Assembly (NCBI GenBank): GCA_963971405.1
Contig: OZ020486.1
Span: 7,897,419-7,961,418, forward strand
Length of the DNA: 64,000 nucleotides
Direction of reading: 5' to 3'
Source of the DNA: Psococerastis gibbosa
Taxonomy: Eukaryota; Arthropoda; Insecta; Psocodea; Psocidae
Shown here: piece by piece, positions 33,870 through 45,085 of the stretch
Layout: each line of letters starts with the position of its first letter
Numbering within the stretch: position 1 is the stretch's first letter
The notes under the pieces: generated by a model
Database searches by the model: none
The model's input: the letters and a program-made list of their open reading frames with translations, nothing else
Told to the model about the DNA's origin: nothing
Position numbers and translations under genes: made by a program

Positions 33870-34069
33870 TTCAACTTCTTCATTCAATTTCTTATAACTT
33901 ATTTATTACAAGTCTTCGGTCAGTTGAGTCTTGTTTCTTCACCGTAAAGCAAGAAGATGCGTAAAGACCTGTAGCAGGCTGAATCTAGCCTTCAGCTAAA
34001 AGTCGATCGATTTCTTTTTGAACATGAGCCGATTCAGACACCTATTCCTTTTCCGCCAGCGTCAAAGCC
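33870..34069 (-). pseudogene. Truncated reverse transcriptase start, unit 1
   Basis: Downstream of the protease frame the minus strand encodes the first RT motif of Ty3/gypsy polymerases ('EIDRLLAEG', then a stop codon, then a 'YASSCFTVKKQD' stretch). It then shifts frame and loses similarity near the LTR. The same defects occur in the units at 35980-36170 and 38090-38280, so they predate the tandem amplification. Confidence 0.65.
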
Positions 34070-34681
34070 TCATTTGCAACACGAAAAATAAAATCTTGGG
34101 GTGGACCCCCCCCCCCCCCAACTCTGACCTGCAGTCTGAAAATCGACGTTACTCCCCTCGTAACTCGCAGCACTTAGAATCTCACCGGTGTCTAATACCA
34201 CCGCCGACATGTTATTCTCGCATGATACAATGTTCACATAACCCAACTTCTTAGATGAAAATGTTTCCAACGGAACCGGAACCGAAACCGAACCGTGGAG
34301 GTCCGACACGACCAGAGTCGAATCGGTATAGCGCAGAGACGCATGCGCGGCATGGCGTACGTCACTACCTATTAAAACTAGACCTTGTAAACGACCTACT
34401 ACTAAACAAGATACACAAAATGGTTTTCCACCTATGGTGATAGTAACTGTGGCCACCCTTGCCAATGACAAAGCCTGGCCGTCGGCTGTAAAAGTAGGGG
34501 AACATTCTTTCGAAATATCTAAACATAATGTTTTTGTCATAGCCGTAGCACCACTATCTATCATTAATAAGTAGGGTGACAAATTTATCAAACCGGCAAC
34601 ATAAGGTCGCTGATCGACAGGACTAACGGCCGATATCGTGTGAGAACAACCCGAGTGCGTTGAACTTCCTGGGATGGACAT
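34070..34681 (-). pseudogene. Retropepsin-like protease frame, unit 1
   Basis: About 200 residues with the aspartic protease active site 'LLMIDSGATAM' (catalytic Asp at residue 42 of the frame) and the later 'GLVLIGSDV' strand (hydrophobic-I-G-x-D), as in Ty3/gypsy proteases. In a live element it cleaves the Gag-Pol polyprotein. The frame ends at a C14 run (34106-34119) whose length differs between units and changes the terminal residues. It is isolated from gag by a frame change and is followed by a broken RT, so it is a remnant. Confidence 0.75.
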
Positions 34682-34719
34682 TACACCTTTCCTCTGTCCC
34701 AGATCCGTGGGAAAGGTAT

Positions 34720-35118
34720 TTAGTTTCCCTTGTTCTTCATCAAGCCAACCAGCTGTTCCGCCATTTCCCCTATTTGCTTGGAACTGAGCGCGACTGAGGA
34801 ACCAGGTGTCGTTAAAGGTGGACCCGTCCGTTGCTGAAACGGTTCCTTGCCTGTCTTTCTCCGACTCTTGCTGTCATTGACGTACTTTCTGGGAAGTGGA
34901 TCATACCTACCCTTTCTCTGGTTTTCTGGCACCGTCGCCATGGTATAGTCATATACCGTCTGGCCTACCGGTTGCGACCTACTCGCCGCCGGTCCCGCCC
35001 GTTCCCCCAAAACATCTCTGTCGGCTCTGGCCGCCGCCTGTTCCAACTCGGAAATGGACCTGAATACTGACACCGACGTGGCAAGACGTGACTTGTACAA
35101 CGACGTCATATTTTGCAC
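34720..35118 (-). pseudogene. Gag C-terminal part, unit 1
   Basis: 132 residues, basic and proline/serine-rich ('ENQRKGRYDPLPRKYVND', 'SRRKTGKEPFQQRTGPPL'). It lies between the gag N-terminal frame and protease and ends before a stop at 34720. No CCHC zinc knuckle is visible. Assignment rests on position and composition. Confidence 0.55.
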
Positions 35119-35215
35119 AATGACTCCTCATTCGTCATTTTCTTGTTTTTTAGTGACTGTTTTAAGTCAATCTGTAAATGTCTTGGCATAAACCTATTAT
35201 CAATAAGACCAGACT

Positions 35216-35539
35216 TTACGTCATCATGTGAATGAAAAAGCTTTCTATGACCGTCATACTATAGACCTTCGCTTTCCCCGTAAGGTAATATGCCGCTGCA
35301 CGAACCGCGTCTTGATCAGACAAGTTAACGGAATCAATTTGATCCTGCAGCTGCGCCATAAACAACTTTAAATTTTCCCTCTCACCACCTGAGTAAGATA
35401 ATTTTAAATCGCATATAAGACGCAACAACCGCTGAAATTCATGGGCACGGTTCACATTTAGTGGTCGCTTCACCTTTGATTGGACCGAATCTCCATCACT
35501 ACCCGAGTCCACCTCTGTCGAATTGCTGATATTACTCAA
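35216..35539 (-). pseudogene. Gag N-terminal part, unit 1
   Basis: 107 residues with a helical retrotransposon-gag look ('FQRLLRLICDLKLSYSGG', 'LKLFMAQLQDQIDSV'). Similarity of reading continues upstream of the first usable start into the leader. A stop at 35216 separates it from the next gag frame. It lies about 90 bp downstream of the primer binding site on the minus strand. Confidence 0.6.
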
Positions 35540-35626
35540 TTTCTGCCGTTCAAGCCAGGCCTGAACCTCAGGGGCATCGGATCGTTCGAACCAATGGTGA
35601 AGCCCTTTACCGTGACCCCATCACAG

Positions 35627-35644
35627 GCCCCACGTTGGGCGCCA
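35627..35644 (-). promoter_or_regulatory. tRNA-Lys-type primer binding site, unit 1
   Basis: The minus strand reads TGGCGCCCAACGTGGGGC, the complement of a tRNA-Lys 3' end known as a retroviral and LTR-element primer site. It lies 8 nt after the LTR end (…CTTACA). Units 2 and 3 have it at 37737-37754 (one substitution) and 39847-39864. Confidence 0.85.
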
Positions 35645-35651
35645 TTTTTAT

Positions 35652-35903
35652 CTGTAAGATATTGATATCAAAGCCACAGATCCTCCTTCTAACTCAAGCG
35701 GTAGAGAATGGTTATGAGGTCCTGTACTTTAGTTGAAATACAATTTATTAATATCTCTGTTTTATTACCATTATATACAAACGGGAAAAAAGTAAGTACG
35801 CTTCAGAATATTGATACAGCCCTATACACTAATGATACACAGTTTTTATAATACAGTTTTTACCAGAATGACGTGGGGGTAAGGTACATATTATTTTCTG
35901 TAG
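35652..35903 (-). mobile_element. Internal LTR between units 1 and 2
   Basis: Plus-strand reading starts tgtaagatattgatatcaaag and runs about 250 bp to the 'tagatgaca' block. Reversed, it ends in CTTACA just before the primer site. An AT-rich stretch with tattaccattatatac could hold promoter elements. The far end is set only by comparison with the right-edge copy at 39872-40126. Confidence 0.75.
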
Positions 35904-36170
35904 ATGACAAGGACTGGGATTATTTGCCCTTACGGCCATGATGACTTCAGAGGCTATTGGCGTACCACCTTGATATCCTTCAACTTCTTCATTCAATTTC
36001 TTATAACTTATTTATTACAAGTCTTCGGTCAGTTGAGTCTTGTTTCTTCACCGTAAAGCAAGAAGATGCGTAAAGACCTGTAGCAGGCTGAATCTAGCCT
36101 TCAGCTAAAAGTCGATCGATTTCTTTTTGAACATGAGCCGATTCAGACACCTATTCCTTTTCCGCCAGCG

Positions 36171-36791
36171 TCAAAGCCTCATTTGCAACACGAAAAATAA
36201 AATCTTGGGGTGGACCCCCCCCCCCCCCCAACTCTGACCTGCAGTCTGAAAATCGACGTTACTCCCCTCGTAACTCGCAGCACTTAGAATCTCACCGGTG
36301 TCTAATACCACCGCCGACATGTTATTCTCGCATGATACAATGTTCACATAACCCAACTTCTTAGATGAAAATGTTTCCAACGGAACCGGAACCGAAACCG
36401 AACCGTGGAGGTCCGACACGACCAGAGTCGAATCGGTATAGCGCAGAGACGCATGCGCGGCATGGCGTACGTCACTACCTATTAAAACTAGACCTTGTAA
36501 ACGACCTACTACTAAACAAGATACACAAAATGGTTTTCCACCTATGGTGATAGTAACTGTGGCCACCCTTGCCAATGACAAAGCCTGGCCGTCGGCTGTA
36601 AAAGTAGGGGAACATTCTTTCGAAATATCTAAACATAATGTTTTTGTCATAGCCGTAGCACCACTATCTATCATTAATAAGTAGGGTGACAAATTTATCA
36701 AACCGGCAACATAAGGTCGCTGATCGACAGGACTAACGGCCGATATCGTGTGAGAACAACCCGAGTGCGTTGAACTTCCTGGGATGGACAT
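36171..36791 (-). pseudogene. Retropepsin-like protease frame, unit 2
   Basis: Same protein as in unit 1 with the DSGA active site. The C-run (36216-36229) has a different length, so the last residues differ and the frame is 206 residues. Confidence 0.75.
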
Positions 36792-36829
36792 TACACCTTT
36801 CCTCTGTCCCAGATCCGTGGGAAAGGTAT

Positions 36830-37228
36830 TTAGTTTCCCTTGTTCTTCATCAAGCCAACCAGCTGTTCCGCCATTTCCCCTATTTGCTTGGAACTGAGCG
36901 CGACTGAGGAACCAGGTGTCGTTAAAGGTGGACCCGTCCGTTGCTGAAACGGTTCCTTGCCTGTCTTTCTCCGACTCTTGCTGTCATTGACGTACTTTCT
37001 GGGAAGTGGATCATACCTACCCTTTCTCTGGTTTTCTGGCACCGTCGCCATGGTATAGTCATATACCGTCTGGCCTACCGGTTGCGACCTACTCGCCGCC
37101 GGTCCCGCCCGTTCCCCCAAAACATCTCTGTCGGCTCTGGCCGCCGCCTGTTCCAACTCGGAAATGGACCTGAATACTGACACCGACGTGGCAAGACGTG
37201 ACTTGTACAACGACGTCATATTTTGCAC
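36830..37228 (-). pseudogene. Gag C-terminal part, unit 2
   Basis: Identical at the protein level to the frame in unit 1 (34720-35118). Confidence 0.55.
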
Positions 37229-37325
37229 AATGACTCCTCATTCGTCATTTTCTTGTTTTTTAGTGACTGTTTTAAGTCAATCTGTAAATGTCTTGGCATA
37301 AACCTATTATCAATAAGACCAGACT

Positions 37326-37649
37326 TTACGTCATCATGTGAATGAAAAAGCTTTCTATGACCGTCATACTATAGACCTTCGCTTTCCCCGTAAGGTAATA
37401 TGCCGCTGCACGAACCGCGTCTTGATCAGACAAGTTAACGGAATCAATTTGATCCTGCAGCTGCGCCATAAACAACTTTAAATTTTCCCTCTCACCACCT
37501 GAGTAAGATAATTTTAAATCGCATATAAGACGCAACAACCGCTGAAATTCATGGGCACGGTTCACATTTAGTGGTCGCTTCACCTTTGATTGGACCGAAT
37601 CTCCATCACTACCCGAGTCCACCTCTGTCGAATTGCTGATATTACTCAA
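37326..37649 (-). pseudogene. Gag N-terminal part, unit 2
   Basis: Identical at the protein level to the frame in unit 1 (35216-35539), with the same terminal stop. Confidence 0.6.
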
Positions 37650-37761
37650 TTTCTGCCGTTCAAGCCAGGCCTGAACCTCAGGGGCATCGGATCGTTCGAA
37701 CCAATGGTGAAGCCCTTTACCGTGACCCCATCACAGGCCCCACGCTGGGCGCCATTTTTAT

Positions 37762-38013
37762 CTGTAAGATATTGATATCAAAGCCACAGATCCTCCTTCT
37801 AACTCAAGCGGTAGAGAATGGTTATGAGGTCCTGTACTTTAGTTGAAATACAATTTATTAATATCTCTGTTTTATTACCATTATATACAAACGGGAAAAA
37901 AGTAAGTACGCTTCAGAATATTGATACAGCCCTATACACTAATGATACACAGTTTTTATAATACAGTTTTTACCAGAATGACGTGGGGGTAAGGTACATA
38001 TTATTTTCTGTAG
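37762..38013 (-). mobile_element. Internal LTR between units 2 and 3
   Basis: Same sequence as the LTR at 35652, 2110 bp away. Confidence 0.75.
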
Positions 38014-38280
38014 ATGACAAGGACTGGGATTATTTGCCCTTACGGCCATGATGACTTCAGAGGCTATTGGCGTACCACCTTGATATCCTTCAACTTCTTC
38101 ATTCAATTTCTTATAACTTATTTATTACAAGTCTTCGGTCAGTTGAGTCTTGTTTCTTCACCGTAAAGCAAGAAGATGCGTAAAGACCTGTAGCAGGCTG
38201 AATCTAGCCTTCAGCTAAAAGTCGATCGATTTCTTTTTGAACATGAGCCGATTCAGACACCTATTCCTTTTCCGCCAGCG

Positions 38281-38901
38281 TCAAAGCCTCATTTGCAACA
38301 CGAAAAATAAAATCTTGGGGTGGACCCCCCCCCCCCCCCAACTCTGACCTGCAGTCTGAAAATCGACGTTACTCCCCTCGTAACTCGCAGCACTTAGAAT
38401 CTCACCGGTGTCTAATACCACCGCCGACATGTTATTCTCGCATGATACAATGTTCACATAACCCAACTTCTTAGATGAAAATGTTTCCAACGGAACCGGA
38501 ACCGAAACCGAACCGTGGAGGTCCGACACGACCAGAGTCGAATCGGTATAGCGCAGAGACGCATGCGCGGCATGGCGTACGTCACTACCTATTAAAACTA
38601 GACCTTGTAAACGACCTACTACTAAACAAGATACACAAAATGGTTTTCCACCTATGGTGATAGTAACTGTGGCCACCCTTGCCAATGACAAAGCCTGGCC
38701 GTCGGCTGTAAAAGTAGGGGAACATTCTTTCGAAATATCTAAACATAATGTTTTTGTCATAGCCGTAGCACCACTATCTATCATTAATAAGTAGGGTGAC
38801 AAATTTATCAAACCGGCAACATAAGGTCGCTGATCGACAGGACTAACGGCCGATATCGTGTGAGAACAACCCGAGTGCGTTGAACTTCCTGGGATGGACA
38901 T
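38281..38901 (-). pseudogene. Retropepsin-like protease frame, unit 3
   Basis: Same frame as unit 2, DSGA motif intact, same C-run ending. Confidence 0.75.
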
Positions 38902-38939
38902 TACACCTTTCCTCTGTCCCAGATCCGTGGGAAAGGTAT

Positions 38940-39338
38940 TTAGTTTCCCTTGTTCTTCATCAAGCCAACCAGCTGTTCCGCCATTTCCCCTATTTGCTTG
39001 GAACTGAGCGCGACTGAGGAACCAGGTGTCGTTAAAGGTGGACCCGTCCGTTGCTGAAACGGTTCCTTGCCTGTCTTTCTCCGACTCTTGCTGTCATTGA
39101 CGTACTTTCTGGGAAGTGGATCATACCTACCCTTTCTCTGGTTTTCTGGCACCGTCGCCATGGTATAGTCATATACCGTCTGGCCTACCGGTTGCGACCT
39201 ACTCGCCGCCGGTCCCGCCCGTTCCCCCAAAACATCTCTGTCGGCTCTGGCCGCCGCCTGTTCCAACTCGGAAATGGACCTGAATACTGACACCGACGTG
39301 GCAAGACGTGACTTGTACAACGACGTCATATTTTGCAC
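38940..39338 (-). pseudogene. Gag C-terminal part, unit 3
   Basis: Identical at the protein level to units 1 and 2. Confidence 0.55.
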
Positions 39339-39435
39339 AATGACTCCTCATTCGTCATTTTCTTGTTTTTTAGTGACTGTTTTAAGTCCATCTGTAAATG
39401 TCTTGGCATAAACCTATTATCAATAAGACCAGACT

Positions 39436-39759
39436 TTACGTCATCATGTGAATGAAAAAGCTTTCTATGACCGTCATACTATAGACCTTCGCTTTCCCCG
39501 TAAGGTAATATGCCGCTGCACGAACCGCGTCTTGATCAGACAAGTTAACGGAATCAATTTGATCCTGCAGCTGCGCCATAAACAACTTTAAATTTTCCCT
39601 CTCACCACCTGAGTAAGATAATTTTAAATCGCATATAAGACGCAACAACCGCTGAAATTCATGGGCACGGTTCACATTTAGTGGTCGCTTCACCTTTGAT
39701 TGGACCGAATCTCCATCACTACCCGAGTCCACCTCTGTCGAATTGCTGATATTACTCAA
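39436..39759 (-). pseudogene. Gag N-terminal part, unit 3
   Basis: Identical at the protein level to units 1 and 2. A single base difference lies just outside it (39389, 'aagtcca' for 'aagtcaa'). Confidence 0.6.
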
Positions 39760-39871
39760 TTTCTGCCGTTCAAGCCAGGCCTGAACCTCAGGGGCATCGG
39801 ATCGTTCGAACCAATGGTGAAGCCCTTTACCGTGACCCCATCACAGGCCCCACGTTGGGCGCCATTTTTAT

Positions 39872-40126
39872 CTGTAAGATATTGATATCAAAGCCACAGA
39901 TCCTCCTTCTAACTCAAGCGGTAGAGAATGGTTATGAGGTCCTGTACTTTAGTTGAAATACAATTTATTAATATCTCTGTTTTATTACCATTATATACAA
40001 ACGGGAAAAAAGTAAGTACGCTTCAGAATATTGATACAGCCCTATACACTAATGATACACAGTTTTTATAATACAGTTCTTATGAGCATGACGTGGGGGT
40101 AAGGTACATATTTTCTCTAGATGACA
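39872..40126 (-). mobile_element. Right-edge LTR of the array
   Basis: Matches the internal LTRs to about 40076, then diverges gradually (cagttcttatgagcatgacg for cagtttttaccagaatgacg) and ends at the 'tagatgacaagg' block before unrelated sequence. On the minus strand it is the 5' LTR of the original insertion. Confidence 0.75.
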
Positions 40127-40133
40127 AGGACTT

Positions 40134-42429
40134 CGTTGACAACATAACCAGAAGACCGGAAGTGGGCTATTAAGGCTTCAAGGCAGCGTAGGGACCACTG
40201 ACTCGCCCCCCCCCCCCTTATTAGGGAACTACATCCCACTCACAAATGCCCTTTTCATGATATAATATAGCATATAGCTAAGCTTACAGGTATGTCTATT
40301 AAAATGGATTACCGTATATCTCAGGTTAATTTAGCAATGCGGTTACTAGTAGATCTTTATCGTCGATACATAAGACACAAAAATAAAAATAAAAAATAAA
40401 AATAAAAGAGGTACATGAAGAAGTGGTAAAAAAAGTGACCCAGAAACAGCTGTTCACTGATATATATAAAACCTCGGATGACCGTTAAAAGCCCTGCACC
40501 GTAAGAAGGTGGTCTCGCTCGTGCGTAACCAATTTTAGCTACAGTGCAGGACCAATAACGATGCATGCACCAGCAAATTAAGAAATTGCAACGACACAAC
40601 CGGACAATCCAAGTCAGGTTTGCATGCTTTGCCAAAGCGTGCAAACCGACAAGGAAAACCAACTATGGCGTCACAACATCCAAACATGTTGCTGACCAAT
40701 AAACTACAATTAGACGGGACCTAGAAAGAAGAAACCTTTAACTCCCTTAGGTTGAACAAAAGTTCATTATTTATTTATTTACTATTTACAACACCTACCC
40801 GTCCTCAGGCCATAACCCTGAGCCTGAATATGTTGTCGCTAGTATTTCTGACATGAGGCAAGAATTCCTGCGCAAGACAAGAAACGAAAATCAGCCTTCA
40901 AGAGTGGAAACAACGCAAGGAATGACTGGCATTTTCGCAAGACAATAAATCTTATTTCTTGCCTTGTCTTGCGCGAATCACTAGTCGTCTCGCTGCGGCA
41001 ACGGCCCTTTTTTCTCTCTCCAGAATTATAACGTTCACAAGCCTAGCAAAAACTTGGAATCCTTTGGGGGCAGATGAAAAAGTAGATTGTCGGGTACTGT
41101 ATACACTACAGGCATGTAATGAAAATCCTGCAATCCACACCCCCTCACTTCATTGAGACAACCAATCAAAAACAACAAAGGCCAACCGCCATTTACCGTA
41201 TATACACATTCTGTGGGAGCCTGACCCCAATCAATACACAAAACAAATAGTGATTTGTACACACCAGCAGCCCATAATTAGGTAATATCGTTTCGCATTC
41301 AGCCGGTGTGGGGGTCCTCAGATGCATTAAATACACGAGAGCCCGGATTGTTTGGGGGCTATTGATTGCCATTTAATGAGCTCTCCTCCCCCTCCCCCCA
41401 CCCTCTCTTCCTTTATTTATGCCCATAACGCAGCCCGGCCATCAACACTATATGTTGGGTACAAAACCAAACCGAACCAAGCGCCACTGGAGAAATTTTG
41501 TGTGATTCAAGTTTAAAATTTGAGGCTTTCTACTTTTGCCTCCATCACTCCTAATAGTATGAAAAATTAAATGAATTATTCCCTATACTGTCAAGAGTTG
41601 GAAGTTGACACCTAGTTGGTTCGTGAATATGGCTTAAGAGTGTACGCCAAATGTCCCGTAGGAAGTACCTACCCCAAAAATCAAAATCCCCTGTTTATAC
41701 AGGTTTCTTATTTTTTTTATTCAATTGACACAGCAAGATTTTAAAAATGTGGTTCATTTAAGTCGCAGAAGACTACTTTATTTATCACATAATAGGGTAT
41801 TTTTAATTTTTTGGTACCGTAGTTTCTTCATATAAACATGATTAATGATTAAATTTCAGGTATAATAGATGCATTGAAAAAACTACAAAACCAAAAATTA
41901 ATAATACCCTATTATACTTGTATAATGAATAAAGTAGTCTTCTACAACTTAAATGAAGCAATATTTTAATAATTTGCTTAGTGTAAGGAATTGGTGTGGG
42001 TGACCCCCCCCCCCCCCCCCCCCGCTGCTGTGCTCGCGGCATTAACGGGGAAGAAGAAGAAGCTTAATTATTTAAATAAATAAAAATAAGTCCTAAATTT
42101 CGGGTTGCAAATTTACTATGAGACGGACACAGTCTTAGATGTTTTCGGTTGAAATGCGCAGAATTCTAAGATTGTATTTCGGATGCTCAGCAAAAACCTC
42201 CTAAGCCTCTGACCTGTAGAAACATTTGGAAGTAAGCTTTCAGAATGACCACGGCCTATTATTCCAGATTCTATAAATAATGACTACTCGATCATAGTGC
42301 AGTGGCACTGCGAGATATAAATATAATTAATAATAATTAATAAGAATAAACCATTGTATAGTATTCACTCTAGCTTTCTGCAATGAGTGAGATCCTTCTG
42401 AACTCTGAAGGATGTATTTATATATATTT

Positions 42430-42430
<1 letters not shown>
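40134..42430. other. Stretch with no supported gene
   Basis: Short open frames on both strands are unrecognised. C runs at 40206-40217 and 42004-42023 (20 C). A degraded relative of the 17.6 kb hairpin arm lies near 42215-42275 (gaaacatttggaagtaagc, accacggcc). Confidence 0.45.

Positions 42431-42465
<35 letters not shown>
42431..42465. repeat. (TAA)n microsatellite
   Basis: About eleven TAA triplets in a row. Confidence 0.9.
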
Positions 42466-42467
<2 letters not shown>

Positions 42468-42858
42468 GTGTATTAAACCAAAAAAACATTTCACATTTTT
42501 CTAGTAACCGGTGCCACAAAGCCAATCAAGGCGCGTTGGGATCACCGCACAATTCACTTTATTATGTTAGTTTTTAATCTGTACCTGTGAGTAGACTTAA
42601 AATATACAGTAGCTCTTAATTACAGACAATGTAATATTTCTAGGTATCCGGCCCTGATCATTTCATTGTAGTAACTCAAACCTCTACAGTCGACAGACTC
42701 TGACTTTAAGCATTCGTTCCCTCTTTGCGCTGATCACCATCACGGCTTTCGGGCCATCTACTCAACACTGGGCGCCCAGACCAAGACAGCACACCGACCC
42801 GGAAAACCAAGGTAAGCAAAATCACAACATTAATTAATGATCTTTCGAGCATAAGAAA
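42466..42858. other. Spacer, nothing recognised
   Basis: No gene or repeat recognised. Confidence 0.4.
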
Positions 42859-43599
42859 AAGAACCGGTCCGAGTTTACTCGAACATGCTTTCCAATTTAT
42901 CAATTAGTAGTTAGAGATAATGATTTATTTCATAGTAAATAATTTAATAATAATAGCACGGCACGCAATGTGGGGCGTGAATTTTATGTGATTTCTTCAA
43001 AAAATAATTTTTTGCCCTAAACCAAATACTTTTTTGAGGAAGCTACCTGTTCCGTATTGTTACTCTATTTAACACCTAAAACATACCTGAAGGTAGAAAT
43101 CATCGATAGAAAGGTTCCGCAGAAAATTTATTTTTTAGTCATTTTTCATAAAAATTGAGTTATTTTTATTTTTTTACCCTCAGAAGCAAACTATCAAGGG
43201 GCAAGTGACCCACCGCGTTTTGTTAACATTAATATCGACTACAATATGTGTAAATGTGAAAGAAATCATTGGAGCCGTTTTTGAGAAATAATTTTTTTAG
43301 ACGTTTTTTTGTAGTTTTTTGAGAATAAAAACCCCCAAAATTGAGTTTGCCCAAAATTAAAAAAAAAATTGTCCCGAGGTATGGTTTTTGTAAACCTACA
43401 TGCCAAATTTCATCAAAATCGACCGAGTAGTTTGCCCGGAAATCGATGAACAGACAGAACTACAGACAGACAGACATTTCGTAAAAACCCCTTTTTTGGG
43501 TTCCTGGGACCTCAAAACGTGTAAATCCGTTGAAGTCTCGGAATCGAAAATTTCGACCATCACAAAGCTTTCTTTACACTACGTATAAATTGGAAAACA
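42859..43599 (-). repeat. Dispersed repeat R1, copy 4 with internal deletion
   Basis: Starts aagaaccggtccgagtttac and ends 'ctacgtataaattggaaaa'. It lacks about 90 bp around the C/G run that the other copies have (junction near 42950) but keeps the (gaca)n block at 43450-43477. Confidence 0.8.
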
Positions 43600-43749
43600 A
43601 AAATCAATATTACAGTCCACTCTGTTTTCTATCGGGTCTGTGCTGCAGTAATTGCTACTTGCTACAATTTTCACTAGTTTCCAGTATTTCCTGTATACTG
43701 TATACCGTACATATCTTGGCAACAGTTTGTCGTAGATGTACTCATAAGA

Positions 43750-44639
43750 TAAGTCACACTTAAAACGTGACAGTGAACAGTTGGGATAAACACTAGAAGG
43801 ACGCGAACTTGCTGCTACGGTTTCCTGATTGCATCCTACTAGAAGGAAGCTTGGCGAGGGTCACAAAATAAAAAATATTTTGAGGATAGCAGAATTCCTT
43901 TTTAGCCTTGTGATTCCGGCTTTCTTGTGCACGGCCGAATCCCTATCCATGACAGTTAGTAGCCTATCTTGTCACCTAGAAGTTAATGTGGGTGCTGAGG
44001 GGACAACAGGCAGCACAGGCATCCTTTCCATGGACCGTCTTTGCATTTGCGATATATGCCGGAGATAGAGACGATGCGGGCGAGGCCGATCCTACTGAAT
44101 TTCCGTCAGCTGGCTCAGCATAGTTCAAATTTGCCCCGAAAGACGGTCGATGTTTCTTTGCGTCTCATCGGCATCTTCATCAGAGTTGGGAATAGGTATT
44201 GGCATAGCCTTCGTTCAATATGTCCCAGTCAAAAAGTCACAACCAAATAAGTCACATTAAAAAATGTTACAATCAACAGTTGGGATAAACACTGGAAGCA
44301 CGCGAACTTGCTGCTACGGTTTCTCGAATGCATCCTACTGAGAGGAAGCTCGGCGGGGGTGTCCAAATAAGAATTATTTTGAGGATGACAGAATCCCTTT
44401 TCCGAGATTTTCTGGTCCTATCCAGGTTAGTAGCCTATCTTCTCAACTAGAAGTTATTGTGGGTGTTAAAGCGACTACAGGCAGCACAGGCATCATTCCC
44501 AAAGTTCCTTGGTGACTCATCGGAATCTTCATCAGAGCTGAGGAAAGGTGTTGGCTTAGCCGTCGTTCAATATGTCCCAGTCAAAAAGTCATAACCAAAA
44601 AGTCACACTTAAAACGTGACAGTCAACAGTTGGGATAAA
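43750..44639. repeat. Satellite array, left part (diverged monomers)
   Basis: Monomers carry the landmark gaagtta(a/t)tgtgggtg at 43979 and 44450, followed by 'caggcagcacaggcatc'. They include the long-form insert ('aagtcacacttaaaacgtgac', 'cagttgggataaacact', 'cttgctgctacggttt'). Monomers here are clearly more diverged than in the centre. Interrupted at 44640 by the Penelope-like element. Confidence 0.85.
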
Positions 44640-44881
44640 AATAAACATAATAGTCTCCTTAGTAACTTTGTAAAACTTGCTGTCACTCATTGTTAAAATT
44701 TACTTCGCATAGTCTTACATTAAAATTAAATTAAAAACACAACCGGTTTCGGCTCACGCCATCGTCAAGTGCGATTGAAAAAAGGTAAACAAAAGGTATG
44801 CAAGCCAAAACAAAATAAAATAAAACTCATTGTCAGGATAATACACAGCATCGCATAAAGTAAATAATTTAAATTGAACAA

Positions 44882-45085
44882 TTAAACATCAACCAATGGA
44901 AGCGCCAACAAGGGGGAACTACTTAAAAAGGTTATGTCATTAAGTAACGTTTTGTTTTTAACCATAGCTTCCCTAATCTCAATGGTTTCTAAATTATCAA
45001 GAAGTTTCCCCTTGTTGGCTACATGTAAGATCTTAAAATTATAGAAATCACAGGCATGGTTGTGGGTGTTTATATGTTGGGCCAA
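44882..45085 (-). pseudogene. Penelope-like GIY-YIG domain, C-terminal end
   Basis: 'MAQHINTHNHACDFYNFKIL' and 'LETIEIREAMVKN' continue the nuclease domain in the frame beyond the C19 run (the H-x-x-x-x-H and E-A-x-x-I/I-x-x helices). Separated from the rest only by the run-length frameshift. Confidence 0.8.

Larger units (their letters stand above)
33683..40126 (-). mobile_element. Tandem array of a pol-deleted gypsy-like LTR element (three 2110-bp units)
   Basis: Sequence repeats with an exact 2110-bp period: the same positions recur at 34255/36365/38475, 34720/36830/38940 and 35216/37326/39436. Only a handful of substitutions and C-run length changes separate units. In minus-strand order each unit has one LTR, a primer binding site, gag in two broken frames, a protease frame and the first part of a reverse transcriptase. 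It then jumps straight into the next LTR, so the rest of pol (RT palm, RNase H, integrase) is missing. The right edge (40077-40126) is a more diverged LTR end. GACTT occurs just outside both edges (31634-31638 and 40129-40133), a tentative target duplication for the whole array. Confidence 0.85.

Noticed and set aside
34070..39885. Plus-strand frames of 61-79 codons repeated three times
   Set aside because: Shadows of the minus-strand gag and protease frames.
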